A stretch of 64,000 nt of DNA, from the NCBI RefSeq assembly GCF_003991355.1, contig NZ_RCSU01000013.1, positions 1 through 64,000 of the forward strand, read 5' to 3'. This stretch comes from Pseudoflavitalea rhizosphaerae. GTDB taxonomy: Bacteria; Bacteroidota; Bacteroidia; Chitinophagales; Chitinophagaceae. The stretch's first letter is position 1. Each line of letters starts with the position of its first letter. The notes under the pieces are model-generated. The model ran no database searches. It was not told where the DNA came from and saw only the letters and a list, made by a program, of their open reading frames with translations. Positions 17,552-26,879 of the stretch are shown here, piece by piece. The position numbers and the translations under genes are program-made.

Positions 17552-19354
17552 TTATTTTATTTGCCATTGGCAATAAGCTTTCCAGTTGGCGGCTGTTACC
17601 TGCAATTGATACCTCTTGTTCAGTTTTTCAATTTCCTGTTGCAATTCCATTTCAGGCAAATGCTTTGCCAGCGCCTGCAGATCGATGCGCATCAATGCTT
17701 CTTTGGTGAAGGTCCTTTTAGCATCGCAAAAAGTGATGCTTTCCAGGAAACCCTTTGCAGCAGCGGAATTCAGCAATATCAAAGTATAAACAGCATAGTC
17801 CTGTTCATCGAATCCCAACATATAACAGGTATCGTCCAGCATGAGAGGTTTTCCATTTTGTGGTAATACCAGCGCAAAACGGAAAGACTTATACAATCCA
17901 GATATTGCCACCTTGTAAGGCTTGAAAGAATAATCGCCAATTCCGAAAATGGAAAATGCTGGTTTGTTTTTGTAGATCGATGAACGGCGGTTCAGGAATA
18001 ACTGGCGGTGCTGTTGCAGGTAATCCCAGGTGGCCGGGTACTGCCGGATGAAATCCGTATCAGCTCCGGGCCTTTGCTGAGTAACGATGGTGAATTTCCG
18101 GGCGGAATCCACCAGGTCCTGCTGCAGGTCGGAGCTTTTGAGCAATCCGAAAACCAACTCATCTTCCAGCCGGATGGTTTGTTGCAGGGCATTCCGGTAA
18201 TCCTTTCCGTTTTTCTCTAATTCCATCACCAGTGTGCAATCATGCTTCAGGCCCTGCCGCCATTCCAGTGGTGATCTGCCATCTATATAACGATGCTGAA
18301 TATACGAAACTGTATTTGAAACGAATTTATCCTCCACCCACCCGAATGCAAGCGCTGCTTCTTCCGGCCTGTAGAAACTCCTTTGAGTACAGGTAAAGTC
18401 TGCTTCACTGTTCAGTTTACAGGAAAACAAAGAAGCTTCTGCTTTCACTTCAAATTCCTTCAGGCAGTTGATCTGGTATTGCCGCATCTCCCCGATACTG
18501 AACCGTAACCTGAATTGCTCCAATAGGATATTCCTGATCACGGAATTTTTCACCAGCATTGTCATCTCCCCGGAAAAACCGTGAAAAGCCTTCAGTAGCA
18601 TCAGCGTGATATTCTCGGCAATATCGAAATTGCCCTTGCCCGTAACGGCTGCAATCCCTTCGTGCTGTTTGAAATTGGATTTCTCCGGCAGGTTGGAAGA
18701 CGCCAGGCTGCCAAGCATTGAATTGGTTACCCATGGAGGATTACCGATGATCAGCAAAGACTGTTGCTCATCAGGCGCCAGGGTTTCGAAGCTGAAATCG
18801 AAAACATTTGCATGATGTAAATGAATGACTGGTTTGTTCAATGAAGGGTTTTCAAGATAAAGTTCGATGAGAGAGAATTTTGTTTGCCAGAGATATGGCA
18901 GGTGAATATCCAGACCATGTACTTCCCGGATGCTTGGAAAGATTCGAAGAGCGGCCATGATGAAATGCCCCTTGCCACAGGTGGGCTCTATCAACGTTCC
19001 GGGAAGGCTACCATTCCTGGATACTAACTTCGTGATCTTTTCAGCCAGTTCAGGGGGCGTTTGAAAGTCCCCGAATTCAGCCCGATCAGTTTCAGTCTTC
19101 ATTTCCCCTTCAGAATGCAGGGCAGACCTGAATTGTAACCACTCCTCTTCATCTTTGAAACAATCCCGTATGCCAGTAATTGCTTCCAGCTCCTCATTCA
19201 CTTTGTGAAAAGAAGCCATTTGCTGCATCCTGAGAAAGAAAGCCAGCACAGCCGGAGACATATGGGCGCCAAAGACGTTCAATTGCGAACCTGACTGGTT
19301 TTTTATATTTTTATCGGCACCATTCAATTCACCCTGTATGAGAGCCTGCATCAT
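17552..19354 (-). CDS. N6-adenine DNA methyltransferase, type IIG/Eco57I-like, apparently orphan
   Basis: 600-aa class I SAM-dependent DNA methyltransferase. The amino-methyltransferase landmarks are visible: FGDFQTPPELAEKI at about residues 94-107, SAM-binding motif I (LIEPTCGKGHFIMAAL) at about 121-136, and catalytic motif IV NPPW at 205-208 (IIGNPPWVTNS). The C-terminal half has a TaqI/Eco57I-like target-recognition segment (SSIYKNKPAFSIFGIGDYSF, then KVAISGLYKSFRF). There is no PD-(D/E)xK nuclease signature that I can find in the N-terminal 90 residues and no restriction gene next door, so it is probably a solitary methyltransferase, either regulatory or a remnant of a restriction-modification system. 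Its 5' end overlaps a small plus-strand reading frame by 17 bases. The recognition sequence is not predictable. Confidence 0.87.
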   Translation of the reverse strand: MMQALIQGELNGADKNIKNQSGSQLNVFGAHMSPAVLAFFLRMQQMASFHKVNEELEAITGIRDCFKDEEEWLQFRSALHSEGEMKTETDRAEFGDFQTPPELAEKITKLVSRNGSLPGTLIEPTCGKGHFIMAALRIFPSIREVHGLDIHLPYLWQTKFSLIELYLENPSLNKPVIHLHHANVFDFSFETLAPDEQQSLLIIGNPPWVTNSMLGSLASSNLPEKSNFKQHEGIAAVTGKGNFDIAENITLMLLKAFHGFSGEMTMLVKNSVIRNILLEQFRLRFSIGEMRQYQINCLKEFEVKAEASLFSCKLNSEADFTCTQRSFYRPEEAALAFGWVEDKFVSNTVSYIQHRYIDGRSPLEWRQGLKHDCTLVMELEKNGKDYRNALQQTIRLEDELVFGLLKSSDLQQDLVDSARKFTIVTQQRPGADTDFIRQYPATWDYLQQHRQLFLNRRSSIYKNKPAFSIFGIGDYSFKPYKVAISGLYKSFRFALVLPQNGKPLMLDDTCYMLGFDEQDYAVYTLILLNSAAAKGFLESITFCDAKRTFTKEALMRIDLQALAKHLPEMELQQEIEKLNKRYQLQVTAANWKAYCQWQIK

Positions 19355-19541
19355 TTATCTTTTCCCTTTAATCCTGACGAGCTGCATCACCAGCTCTGTA
19401 CTTGAAAAAGCCGCCACAGACCGGAAGCCACAACAGATCCATCAGATCAGGGATGCCTGGAAGGATACCTCAGGCAATATTATAGTAAACTTCACTGCAA
19501 AACTATCGGGAACAAAAAGAAAATTACAGCCGGGTATATGA
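19338..19541 (+). CDS. Small putative lipoprotein, possibly a truncated gene
   Basis: 67-aa product with a convincing lipoprotein signal (lipobox LILTSC, Cys16) and a short hydrophilic tail containing IHQIRDAWKDTSGNIIVNF. After GTKRKLQPGI the frame stops, but another frame continues over the same bases with a sensible-looking stretch (NYREQKENYSRVYEVLAWAM) up to a stop near 19569, so a frameshift in a slightly longer gene is possible. It begins 17 bases inside the 5' end of the divergent methyltransferase gene and lies upstream of the DUF2157 operon. Function unknown. Confidence 0.45.
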   Translation: MRACIIYLFPLILTSCITSSVLEKAATDRKPQQIHQIRDAWKDTSGNIIVNFTAKLSGTKRKLQPGI

Positions 19542-19623
19542 GGTGCTGGCATGGGCTATGCGCTTTTGAGCCTGTCCTTGTAAATATTGCCTTTAATAGA
19601 TAACTTCATTAAAACTACCACTG

Positions 19624-20586
19624 ATGACTACTCCTGACAGGGAAGACATTCATCTTTTGAGCAGGCATAGCAACCTGCCTGTTGCTTCGATCCGGTCTGC
19701 ATTGCGCGATTTCGTATACAGCGGAAAGGATGCCTGGCAACAGTTCCTTAAAATCTTATTCCTGAGCCTGGGCGCCGGCTTCATGCTGGCAGGCGTGATC
19801 TTTTTCTTTGCTTATAACTGGGATGGTCTGCACAAGTTTGTGAAACTCGGTATCATTGAAGGGTTGGTGGTCCTGTTTACACTAACAGCACTGCTCATGC
19901 GAAACAATTTACTGGTCCGGAATATACTGCTCACTGCAGCATCTGTAATGATCGGCGTTTTGTTTGCCGTATTCGGACAGGTATACCAGACAGGCGCCGA
20001 TGCATACGACCTCTTCCTTAACTGGACGCTCTGCACTATCCTTTGGGTGATCGTTTCGGGCTTCGCGCCACTCTGGCTGATCTGGATTGCATTGGTGAAC
20101 ATCACTGTCCAGTTATATCTCCGTCAAACAGGTTCAGACCTTTCTGAAATGACGGGCCCGCTCCTGCTCTTCCTGGTAAATGCCATCAGCCTGGCAGTGA
20201 CGCTGTTGCTGAAACATTCCGGATCGCGAACAATCCCGCATTGGTTCATCATTGTTCTGGCGCTCGCCGCAGCAACGGTGGCCACCATTGGCGTATGCAC
20301 AGGCATCTTTGGCAGGATGAGTCTTGCTTTTACATTTTTACTGGCTGCCGTGATCATCAGTTATGCCGGCATCATATTTTATGCTTTCAAACAACAGAGC
20401 GTTTTTTTCATTGCCGTGACCGGCTTCAGCATAATGATCATCCTCTGTGCAGGCATCCTGGAAATAGCTAATCCCACTACCGGCTCTGTATTGCTGGTTT
20501 GTATTTTCCTCGGAGCCGGCACCACGATGCTCATCAAATCATTGCTCACCCTTCAAAAACAATGGAGCCATGAAAAAGCAGCCTGA
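19624..20586 (+). CDS. DUF2157 multi-pass membrane protein
   Basis: 320-aa inner-membrane protein. The N-terminal cytoplasmic segment of about 45 residues is followed by roughly nine to ten hydrophobic helices, starting with FLSLGAGFMLAGVIFFFAYN, the sequence typical of DUF2157 proteins, and FAVFGQVYQTGADAYDLF. It is the first gene of a three-gene operon with DUF4401 and GDYXXLXY proteins, a combination seen repeatedly in bacteria. Its end overlaps the next start by 17 bases, indicating translational coupling. The biochemical role of the family is unknown. Confidence 0.85.
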   Translation: MTTPDREDIHLLSRHSNLPVASIRSALRDFVYSGKDAWQQFLKILFLSLGAGFMLAGVIFFFAYNWDGLHKFVKLGIIEGLVVLFTLTALLMRNNLLVRNILLTAASVMIGVLFAVFGQVYQTGADAYDLFLNWTLCTILWVIVSGFAPLWLIWIALVNITVQLYLRQTGSDLSEMTGPLLLFLVNAISLAVTLLLKHSGSRTIPHWFIIVLALAAATVATIGVCTGIFGRMSLAFTFLLAAVIISYAGIIFYAFKQQSVFFIAVTGFSIMIILCAGILEIANPTTGSVLLVCIFLGAGTTMLIKSLLTLQKQWSHEKAA

Positions 20587-21643
20587 GATCAATGCAGTCC
20601 TGGAAGTATTCCGCGCACGTGAAGGAGCGACCTTACAGATAGATGAACCGGCGCTTCTCACCGCTTACGAAAAAGCAAACGTCAACAGGTCTGGTATTGC
20701 CATTAAAGTACTTACTGTTGTTGGAGGCTTCCTTGTTACCTGTGCATTTTTGGGTTTCCTCTTTTTAGCGGAACTGTACAATTCCGGTATTGGTATGGCC
20801 ATTAGCGGTTTCATCTTCGTGGCAGGCTCCCTGATCGTAAAAAGAGTGTATGACATATTAATACTGGACACATTTGCCGTTTCCTTTTTTATTTGTGGTT
20901 GCCTGCTGATCCTGCTGGGAGCCTTGGAAAGCAGGATGGACGAAACAGCTGTATCCCTGATGTTCATCATCATAGCGCTCATCTCGATGCTGTTTGTTCA
21001 GAACTACATGATGTCCTTCGCTGCCACCTGTATCCTGCATGCAGCTGTCATCGGGCTCACCTTAACCTTCCGTTACAATTATTCTCTTCCCATACAATTG
21101 TATACCGGGCTGGTGATCCTTTTTTTCACTTTCTGGATTTTAGAAGAGTCACGCATCACTGCCGGCAATACCAGGCTTTCCCGGTTGTACAACCCTGTTA
21201 GATTGGGATCGCTTGCAGCCATACTGTTTTCAGGGATCTATCTATCCGGCAATGGCTGGCTGCTCCGGCTATGGCATCCCGGTTGGATATCTGCACTTAT
21301 TGCCATTGCCTGTATCCTGTTACTGATCCCGAAAATCCTGAAGAAGCTGGAGTTGCATCAGCCTGCTGCGTTTGTTATTGCTTTCACTGCGGCTATCCTC
21401 ACCCTGGTCCCTGCCATCTGGGCGCCCAGCATTGCCATTTCACTGCTGATCATCCTGCTTAGTTTTTATGTGAATTATATAACAGGGACCGTGGCCGGAA
21501 TCCTGGCGCTGATCTGGTTTGTAAGTGAATTCTATTATTCGCTCAGCTTTACCCTGCTTACGAAGTCGCTCATGATGATGGGTACAGGCTTCTTCTTCCT
21601 GCTGCTCTATTTGATCACCCATAAGAAACTGCAATCAAAATGA
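20570..21643 (+). CDS. DUF4401 multi-pass membrane protein
   Basis: 357-aa polytopic membrane protein, second of the DUF2157/DUF4401/GDYXXLXY operon. About eleven hydrophobic segments are visible, starting with IAIKVLTVVGGFLVTCAFLG and including a conserved GMAISGFIFVAGSLIVKR region. It overlaps the preceding gene by 17 bases and the following one by 4 bases (ATGA). Family function is unknown; a membrane complex with its neighbours is a reasonable inference. Confidence 0.83.
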   Translation: MKKQPEINAVLEVFRAREGATLQIDEPALLTAYEKANVNRSGIAIKVLTVVGGFLVTCAFLGFLFLAELYNSGIGMAISGFIFVAGSLIVKRVYDILILDTFAVSFFICGCLLILLGALESRMDETAVSLMFIIIALISMLFVQNYMMSFAATCILHAAVIGLTLTFRYNYSLPIQLYTGLVILFFTFWILEESRITAGNTRLSRLYNPVRLGSLAAILFSGIYLSGNGWLLRLWHPGWISALIAIACILLLIPKILKKLELHQPAAFVIAFTAAILTLVPAIWAPSIAISLLIILLSFYVNYITGTVAGILALIWFVSEFYYSLSFTLLTKSLMMMGTGFFFLLLYLITHKKLQSK

Positions 21644-22122
21644 AAAGATACCAGCTCATCATCATCCTGTTGAACCTTGTACTGGCGCTCGGTATCTACC
21701 ATTTCTCCGTTATGGAAAAGGAGAAAACACTGGCAACAGGCAAACTGGTTTTACTGGAACTGGCGCCTGTGGACCCCCGCTCACTCATGCAGGGAGATTA
21801 CATAAGTCTCCGCTACGCCATTGCCGGTGAGATCAATGAGAACGTTCCGCGCAAAGGCTACTATGTGATCACCCTCGATTCCGGCCTGGTAGCACACAGA
21901 CAGCGAATTCAGGCAGGGCGTCAACCGCTGAACTCCGGGGAATACCTGATCCAATATCATTCTGTTTCCTGGCGGCATTCCCTGGGCGCGGAGGATTATT
22001 TTTTTCAGGAAGGACGCGCCGATACGTTTGCTCTCGCCCGGTATGGCGGCCTCCGGATAGATGATAAAGGAAACAGTATACTTGTTGGCCTATACGATGA
22101 AAAAAAGAATCTCATTCAATAG
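21640..22122 (+). CDS. GDYXXLXY-domain protein
   Basis: 160-aa protein with one N-terminal transmembrane helix (LIIILLNLVLALGIYHFSVM) and an extracytoplasmic domain bearing the family signature MQGDYISLRYAI (residues 50-61) and a later YFFQEGRADTFALARYGGLRI. It starts within the last codon of DUF4401 (ATGA overlap). The domain superficially resembles the substrate-binding part of membrane-associated signal-peptide-like folds, but the role is not established. It is the last gene of the operon. Confidence 0.85.
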   Translation: MKRYQLIIILLNLVLALGIYHFSVMEKEKTLATGKLVLLELAPVDPRSLMQGDYISLRYAIAGEINENVPRKGYYVITLDSGLVAHRQRIQAGRQPLNSGEYLIQYHSVSWRHSLGAEDYFFQEGRADTFALARYGGLRIDDKGNSILVGLYDEKKNLIQ

Positions 22123-22170
22123 CATCGTTGGTAAATGCAAGCAATAAATTGCTAGTTTTATGATATAGCC

Positions 22171-23247
22171 ATGAACATCGGACAACAGATATTATTCTTC
22201 ATCAGCGCCCTCGGGGCTTTCAATGGCATTTTGCTGAGCCTGTATTTGTTCTTCAACCCAAAAAGAAGAACGGTCCCGGCCTTTCTTCTTGCTTGTCTGT
22301 TACTGGCCATCAGCATCCGCACAGTGAAATCTGTGTTTGTGGTTTTCAATCCCGATCTCCCGAAGATCTTTCTGCAGATTGGGCTCAGCGCCTGTTTCCT
22401 CATCGGCCCCTCGCTTTACTATTTCATCAGATCGGGCATTAGTCCTGTAACAAAAATTCCTTTATCCTGGAAGATCATCCTGAGCAGCTGGCTGTTCCTG
22501 CTGATCATTGGAGGAATCATTGTTCCCTATGACACCAATCGATTCGCCTGGAACAATTACATTGCCCAGGGCATTTACCTGCAATGGATGGTATATGTGC
22601 TGGCAAGCGGCTATTTGCTGGTCCCAACCATAGTGAAGTTCTTCAGGAAAGACCCAATTACGTCCGGCAGCAAATTCCTGTTGTTGGTTTACTTCGCTGT
22701 TTCCTTCATCTTTATCGTTTACCTGCTGGCGCTCACCGGATGGGTAACAGGCATTTATCTCAGTGGTCCTATCTCGTTTTCCTTCTTCCTGTACCTTACT
22801 ATTTTCTATTATTTTTATAATCGAAAAGTGGACAGCCTGCTGAGCGCCGTTCCGGTTGATAGTCCCGCAAAAACAGAAAAGAAGAAAATTGCACAGGAAG
22901 ATGCCGATCTGCTGATGGAAAAACTAAACAAGGTGATCCGCGACAAAGCGCTTTTCAAAGACCCCAACCTGAAGCTCAACCACCTGGCATCACATGTGAA
23001 CATAACACCTCATCTTTTATCCCAGCTACTGAACGATAATGCCGGTAAAAGTTTCTCCACCTACATCAACGAGTTCCGCATTGAGGAAGCCTGTTACCTG
23101 ATCAGCACCAACCACCGGCTTACATTTGAAGCCATCGGGTACGAAGTGGGCTACAACTCCAAGTCAACTTTCTATACTGCTTTCAAAAAAGTGAAGGATA
23201 CCACACCAGCCCTTTTCAAAGAAAGCCTGAGCAAACCCACTGTATAG
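22171..23247 (+). CDS. Membrane-anchored AraC-type transcriptional regulator
   Basis: 358-aa regulator with an N-terminal membrane region of seven hydrophobic helices (residues about 5-225, from QQILFFISALGAFNGILLSL to SFSFFLYLTIFYYFYN) and a C-terminal AraC/XylS DNA-binding domain with two helix-turn-helix motifs at about 260-355 (LKLNHLASHVNITPHLLSQLL; LTFEAIGYEVGYNSKSTFYTAF). Such 7TM-AraC proteins are common in Bacteroidota, and the signal they sense is mostly unknown. It lies 48 bases after the GDYXXLXY gene and 113 bases before an outer-membrane barrel gene on the same strand, which is the most likely target. Confidence 0.88.
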   Translation: MNIGQQILFFISALGAFNGILLSLYLFFNPKRRTVPAFLLACLLLAISIRTVKSVFVVFNPDLPKIFLQIGLSACFLIGPSLYYFIRSGISPVTKIPLSWKIILSSWLFLLIIGGIIVPYDTNRFAWNNYIAQGIYLQWMVYVLASGYLLVPTIVKFFRKDPITSGSKFLLLVYFAVSFIFIVYLLALTGWVTGIYLSGPISFSFFLYLTIFYYFYNRKVDSLLSAVPVDSPAKTEKKKIAQEDADLLMEKLNKVIRDKALFKDPNLKLNHLASHVNITPHLLSQLLNDNAGKSFSTYINEFRIEEACYLISTNHRLTFEAIGYEVGYNSKSTFYTAFKKVKDTTPALFKESLSKPTV

Positions 23248-23359
23248 TTTTCCATTTTCTTCGCTTCATGTGTCCGGATTTATAATTCCGTATTCCTGAA
23301 TTCCGGAATCGGTACCCCTCAAATGTGCTCTGCGTGTAGGTTTGCTGAAACTGGAATCC

Positions 23360-25741
23360 ATGAACAGGATCAAAACGCTGGTAGTAGCCGCCAGCCTGCT
23401 TTTACTGCAAATGACCACCAGGTCCCAGACCATCAGTGGAATGATCACAGACGAAGAGAATATGCCCGTATCGTTTGCAACGCTCCATCTCCACCATCTC
23501 CCTGACTCATCCATCGTAAAGGAGCTGGTTTCCGATTCTTCCGGAAAATTCAGCATTGGCCCGGTTCCGGCAGGCAGGTATTTCCTGCGGATCTCCGCAA
23601 TCGGATTTACAACAATAGACAGGGAGATCAACCTGGTAATAAATGCACACGATCTTGGACAATTGGTCCTGCCCACCGATCCATCATTGCTGAGCGCCGT
23701 GCTGGTAACTGGTGCACCGCCTGTTTTTCAGCGACAGGCCGACAGGCTGGTGGTGACCGTAGCAGGCAGTCCATTCTTCAAAACAGCAGGCAACGGATTA
23801 GATGTATTAAGAAAGATACCCGGCCTGGAAATAAACTACGATGGCAGCCTGTTGCTCTCCGGAAGAATAACACCTGCTGTTTTCATCGATGGAAAACCAG
23901 TCCCTATGAACGCAATAGAATTGCAGCAATTCCTCCAAACACTCACGCCGGAAATGATCGCTTCCATAGAGGTAGTGAATAATCCATCTGCGAGATTCGA
24001 TGGAGAGTATAAAGGCATTATCGATATCAAATTAAAAAAAGACCAGGCATTGGGCTGGAAAGGATTACTGAGCAGCGGTCTACAAATGAACAACTATATG
24101 TTATCCGATAATAGTTTGTTACTTACCCGTAAAACCAAATCCACCGCTTTCACGCTGCGTGGTGGCTATACCGTAGGCTCCAGGATCTACCGGTATGAGG
24201 CATACCAGCAACTGGCCAATACCAATTTTATGCGAACGAAGAACGGCGTGGCCACCCGTTTCGACAATTATAATTTTCAGATCGGGGCCGATCATCAACT
24301 GGCAAAGGACCATCGCGTGGAACTCAGTGTAAGGACCATGCAAAACCAACGTCAACCTGATGCATACGGTACCCTGCACACTACCGATGCCACAACCAAA
24401 GAACTGGTATCCATCACCGGCACCACCAATACCAGCAGGCCGGTCCAACGCAGTTATGCGGCCAGTTTTAACTACTCGGGAAAATGGGGCAACCATCATT
24501 TGCAGTGGTTGAATAATTACCTGGATATCCGAACCAGGCAACAAGAGAATATTATCAGCTCGGATCTGATGGAACCCGCCCTGTTGTTGCACTGGAAGAC
24601 CAGGCTCCGCAATGATATGTCCATCCGGAGTACGCAGGCAGATTACAGACTGGATGCAGGTGCAGGAAGGATCAATGCAGGTGCCAGGTTTGCCTACAGT
24701 AATACGTATAATAATTCCCGTTATGACACTCTGGACCAGCAGAACAATTTCCTTCCTGACGAGAGTCGCACCAACCAGTTCCGCTACCGGGAATATATCA
24801 GCGCCGGCTATCTATCCTGGGAATCCACATCCGGCCGGTTCACCTATACGGCCGGTCTGCGGGTTGAGAATACGAACACCATCGCGGATGCACTTAGTAA
24901 CAAAGAAACTACCAGGCGAAACTTCTGGCACTGGCTGCCTTCTGCCGGCATCAGCTTTGAAGCCAATGATAAGGATCAATGGCAGGTCAATTTCTCCAGG
25001 AGACTTACCCGTCCCATCTTTTCAGAGCTGTACCCATTCCGTATTTACAACAGCCCCCTGAACTATTTTATCGGCAATCCATACCTGACTCCCGCATTGA
25101 CCACTTCAGTGAATATTACCTGGACGCACCGCAGGATTAATTTTGCTTTCAATATCGGCAGAGAGTCCGATCCGCTGGGCCGCTACCCGAAATATGATCC
25201 CGCAACTAACGTGCTGGAATACCTGGGAAAAAATTTCAACTACAAAAGTTTTGGCCATTTCGAGGCAAGCCTGCCACTGGAACTGAAAAAATGGTGGCGA
25301 ATAAGCCATACCGTTGGATTGTATTACATGAAGGAAAACATACCCTATTTCGATTATACTTTTTCTACCCCCGTAAAATACGTTACCATCAATGGTAGCC
25401 AGGTGTTTACTCTTCCGGGCCGGTTTACGCTTGACCTCACCTATTTTTATAAATCAGCTAACGGGAACAGTTTGTACACTTCCAGGTACAATAGTAATAT
25501 CGATATAGGTGTGCAAAAGAGCTGGTGTAATGGGAGGGTCAACACAAAACTATCGGTGATGGATATCCTCAATACTTATAAAGTTGTTTTCACATTCCGG
25601 GAAAAACAGATCATCAACAATACATTATCACATTGGCCGGGCATGCGGCGGGTGGCGTTCACGCTGAGCTATAATTTTGGAAAATCCACTTACAAGGCTA
25701 AGCAGCAGAACAGGAGCGAGGAAGAAACCAGAGCGATGTAA
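23360..25741 (+). CDS. Outer-membrane beta-barrel (TonB-dependent receptor-like) protein
   Basis: About 793 aa from ATG 23360. A signal peptide (KTLVVAASLLLLQMTTRSQ) is followed by a carboxypeptidase-regulatory-like domain (ISGMITDEENMPVSFATLHL), a plug-like region (NGLDVLRKIPGLEINYDGSL; VEVVNNPSARFDGEYKGIID) and a barrel with the OMP_b-brl_3 look (NFSRRLTRPIFSELYPF; FRQI-type loops) ending before LSYNFGKS. It is shorter than SusC proteins and has no SusD partner. The usual SusC plug motif (YGSRAANG) is absent. The frame is open from a TTG at 23342, but ATG 23360 gives a cleaner signal peptide. Ligand unknown. It ends 7 bases before the convergent cysteine-synthase-family gene. Confidence 0.85.
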   Translation: MNRIKTLVVAASLLLLQMTTRSQTISGMITDEENMPVSFATLHLHHLPDSSIVKELVSDSSGKFSIGPVPAGRYFLRISAIGFTTIDREINLVINAHDLGQLVLPTDPSLLSAVLVTGAPPVFQRQADRLVVTVAGSPFFKTAGNGLDVLRKIPGLEINYDGSLLLSGRITPAVFIDGKPVPMNAIELQQFLQTLTPEMIASIEVVNNPSARFDGEYKGIIDIKLKKDQALGWKGLLSSGLQMNNYMLSDNSLLLTRKTKSTAFTLRGGYTVGSRIYRYEAYQQLANTNFMRTKNGVATRFDNYNFQIGADHQLAKDHRVELSVRTMQNQRQPDAYGTLHTTDATTKELVSITGTTNTSRPVQRSYAASFNYSGKWGNHHLQWLNNYLDIRTRQQENIISSDLMEPALLLHWKTRLRNDMSIRSTQADYRLDAGAGRINAGARFAYSNTYNNSRYDTLDQQNNFLPDESRTNQFRYREYISAGYLSWESTSGRFTYTAGLRVENTNTIADALSNKETTRRNFWHWLPSAGISFEANDKDQWQVNFSRRLTRPIFSELYPFRIYNSPLNYFIGNPYLTPALTTSVNITWTHRRINFAFNIGRESDPLGRYPKYDPATNVLEYLGKNFNYKSFGHFEASLPLELKKWWRISHTVGLYYMKENIPYFDYTFSTPVKYVTINGSQVFTLPGRFTLDLTYFYKSANGNSLYTSRYNSNIDIGVQKSWCNGRVNTKLSVMDILNTYKVVFTFREKQIINNTLSHWPGMRRVAFTLSYNFGKSTYKAKQQNRSEEETRAM

Positions 25742-25748
25742 AAAGTAA

Positions 25749-26660
25749 TTACCTGTACAGATCTCCGTTGAGGTATTTCAATCCTGTGTCCGGCAGGATG
25801 GTCACAATTTTTTTTCCTACCCCAAGCGCCCTGGCGCGTTGCAGGGCCACCCAAACATTGGCACCGCCAGTTATGCCAGCGCAAATGCCTTCCACCCTGG
25901 TGAGTTTACGGGCCATTTCATAAGCATCTTCGTCAGAAACTGCAACGATCTCATCAGCAAGATCGAGACGGCAGATGGATGGCACAAATCCCGCACCAAT
26001 CCCTTCCAGCCTGTGTTTCCCGGAGATATCGCCACCGGAGAGCGCGCGCACATGCAGTGGCTCGATGGCAATGCAACGAATACCCGGCAGCTCGCGTTTC
26101 ATGATCTCTGCATTGCCGGAAAAACTGCCACCTGTTCCTACCCCGGTAATGAATTCCGAAATATCGGGCCCCATGGCGCGAATGATCTCGGTCGCCATTT
26201 CATGATAGGCATTGCGATTGTCTACGTTATTGAACTGGTCTGTCCAGAAAGTATTTGGTTGTTTACTCAGTTCCCTGGCCCTCTCTACCATGGAAGCGAT
26301 CAGTGCCGCAGTGATCATGCCATTATCCGAAGGGAAAATTTCCAGCAAGGCGCCGAAGGCTCGCATGGTACGCAATTTTTCATCCGCGAATGCATCGGAA
26401 GAAACAAAATGCGCCTTGTATCCTTTCGCTGCGCATATCATCGCCAGTGAACTGCCTGTGCTGCCTCCCGTATATTCCACTACGGTACCTCCGGAACCCA
26501 GGTCACCCCGCTTCTCTGCTCCTTCGATCATCGATAAAGCCATCCTGTCTTTCATACTGCCTGTAGGATTAGCGCTTTCGACTTTTACAAATACTTCAGC
26601 CGCACCGTGCTCCTGCAATCGCGACAATTTGATCAATGGCGTATTTCCGATCGGTAACAT
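25749..26660 (-). CDS. PLP-dependent cysteine synthase-family enzyme
   Basis: 303-aa fold-type II PLP enzyme. The Schiff-base lysine is K37 in NPTGSMKDRM, the phosphate-binding glycine loop is GTGGSFSG at 175-182, and the substrate loop, normally TSGNTG in O-acetylserine sulfhydrylase, reads TGGSTG (64-69). That loop change is characteristic of a divergent cysteine-synthase-like branch, so the amino-acid substrate is uncertain; L-cysteine synthesis from O-acetylserine and sulfide is one option. A C-terminal NLADEIVAVSDEDAYEMAR-like region is consistent with the family. It stands alone, divergent from the parvulin-like gene. I do not assign cysK or cysM because of the changed loop. Confidence 0.82.
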   Translation of the reverse strand: MLPIGNTPLIKLSRLQEHGAAEVFVKVESANPTGSMKDRMALSMIEGAEKRGDLGSGGTVVEYTGGSTGSSLAMICAAKGYKAHFVSSDAFADEKLRTMRAFGALLEIFPSDNGMITAALIASMVERARELSKQPNTFWTDQFNNVDNRNAYHEMATEIIRAMGPDISEFITGVGTGGSFSGNAEIMKRELPGIRCIAIEPLHVRALSGGDISGKHRLEGIGAGFVPSICRLDLADEIVAVSDEDAYEMARKLTRVEGICAGITGGANVWVALQRARALGVGKKIVTILPDTGLKYLNGDLYR

Positions 26661-26879
26661 GCTAAATTGTTTAATGGCGAATGGTTGATGTAAATTAATG
26701 AAATGTTACAGATTCCGGAAATCGTAGCCCGCAGGCCACGGTTGATGCCTTTTTCTTGTCTTATCACAATTACAACCCGGTGAACAGCGCCGATTAAAAA
26801 ATTTTAACGGGAAGCTGTTGCCGGTATCAGGCCCGGGAAATGTAAAAAATAGTAACTTCAGACAGACGTCAATAACTCA

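Noticed and set aside
24119-24592. Minus-strand reading frame of 157 codons
   Set aside because: Antisense to the outer-membrane barrel gene, with low-complexity Gly/Ile/Gln composition.
26661-26879. Terminator or riboswitch in the divergent gap
   Set aside because: Only a weak, mismatched A/T hairpin near 26800 is present, with no conserved riboswitch core that I can identify.
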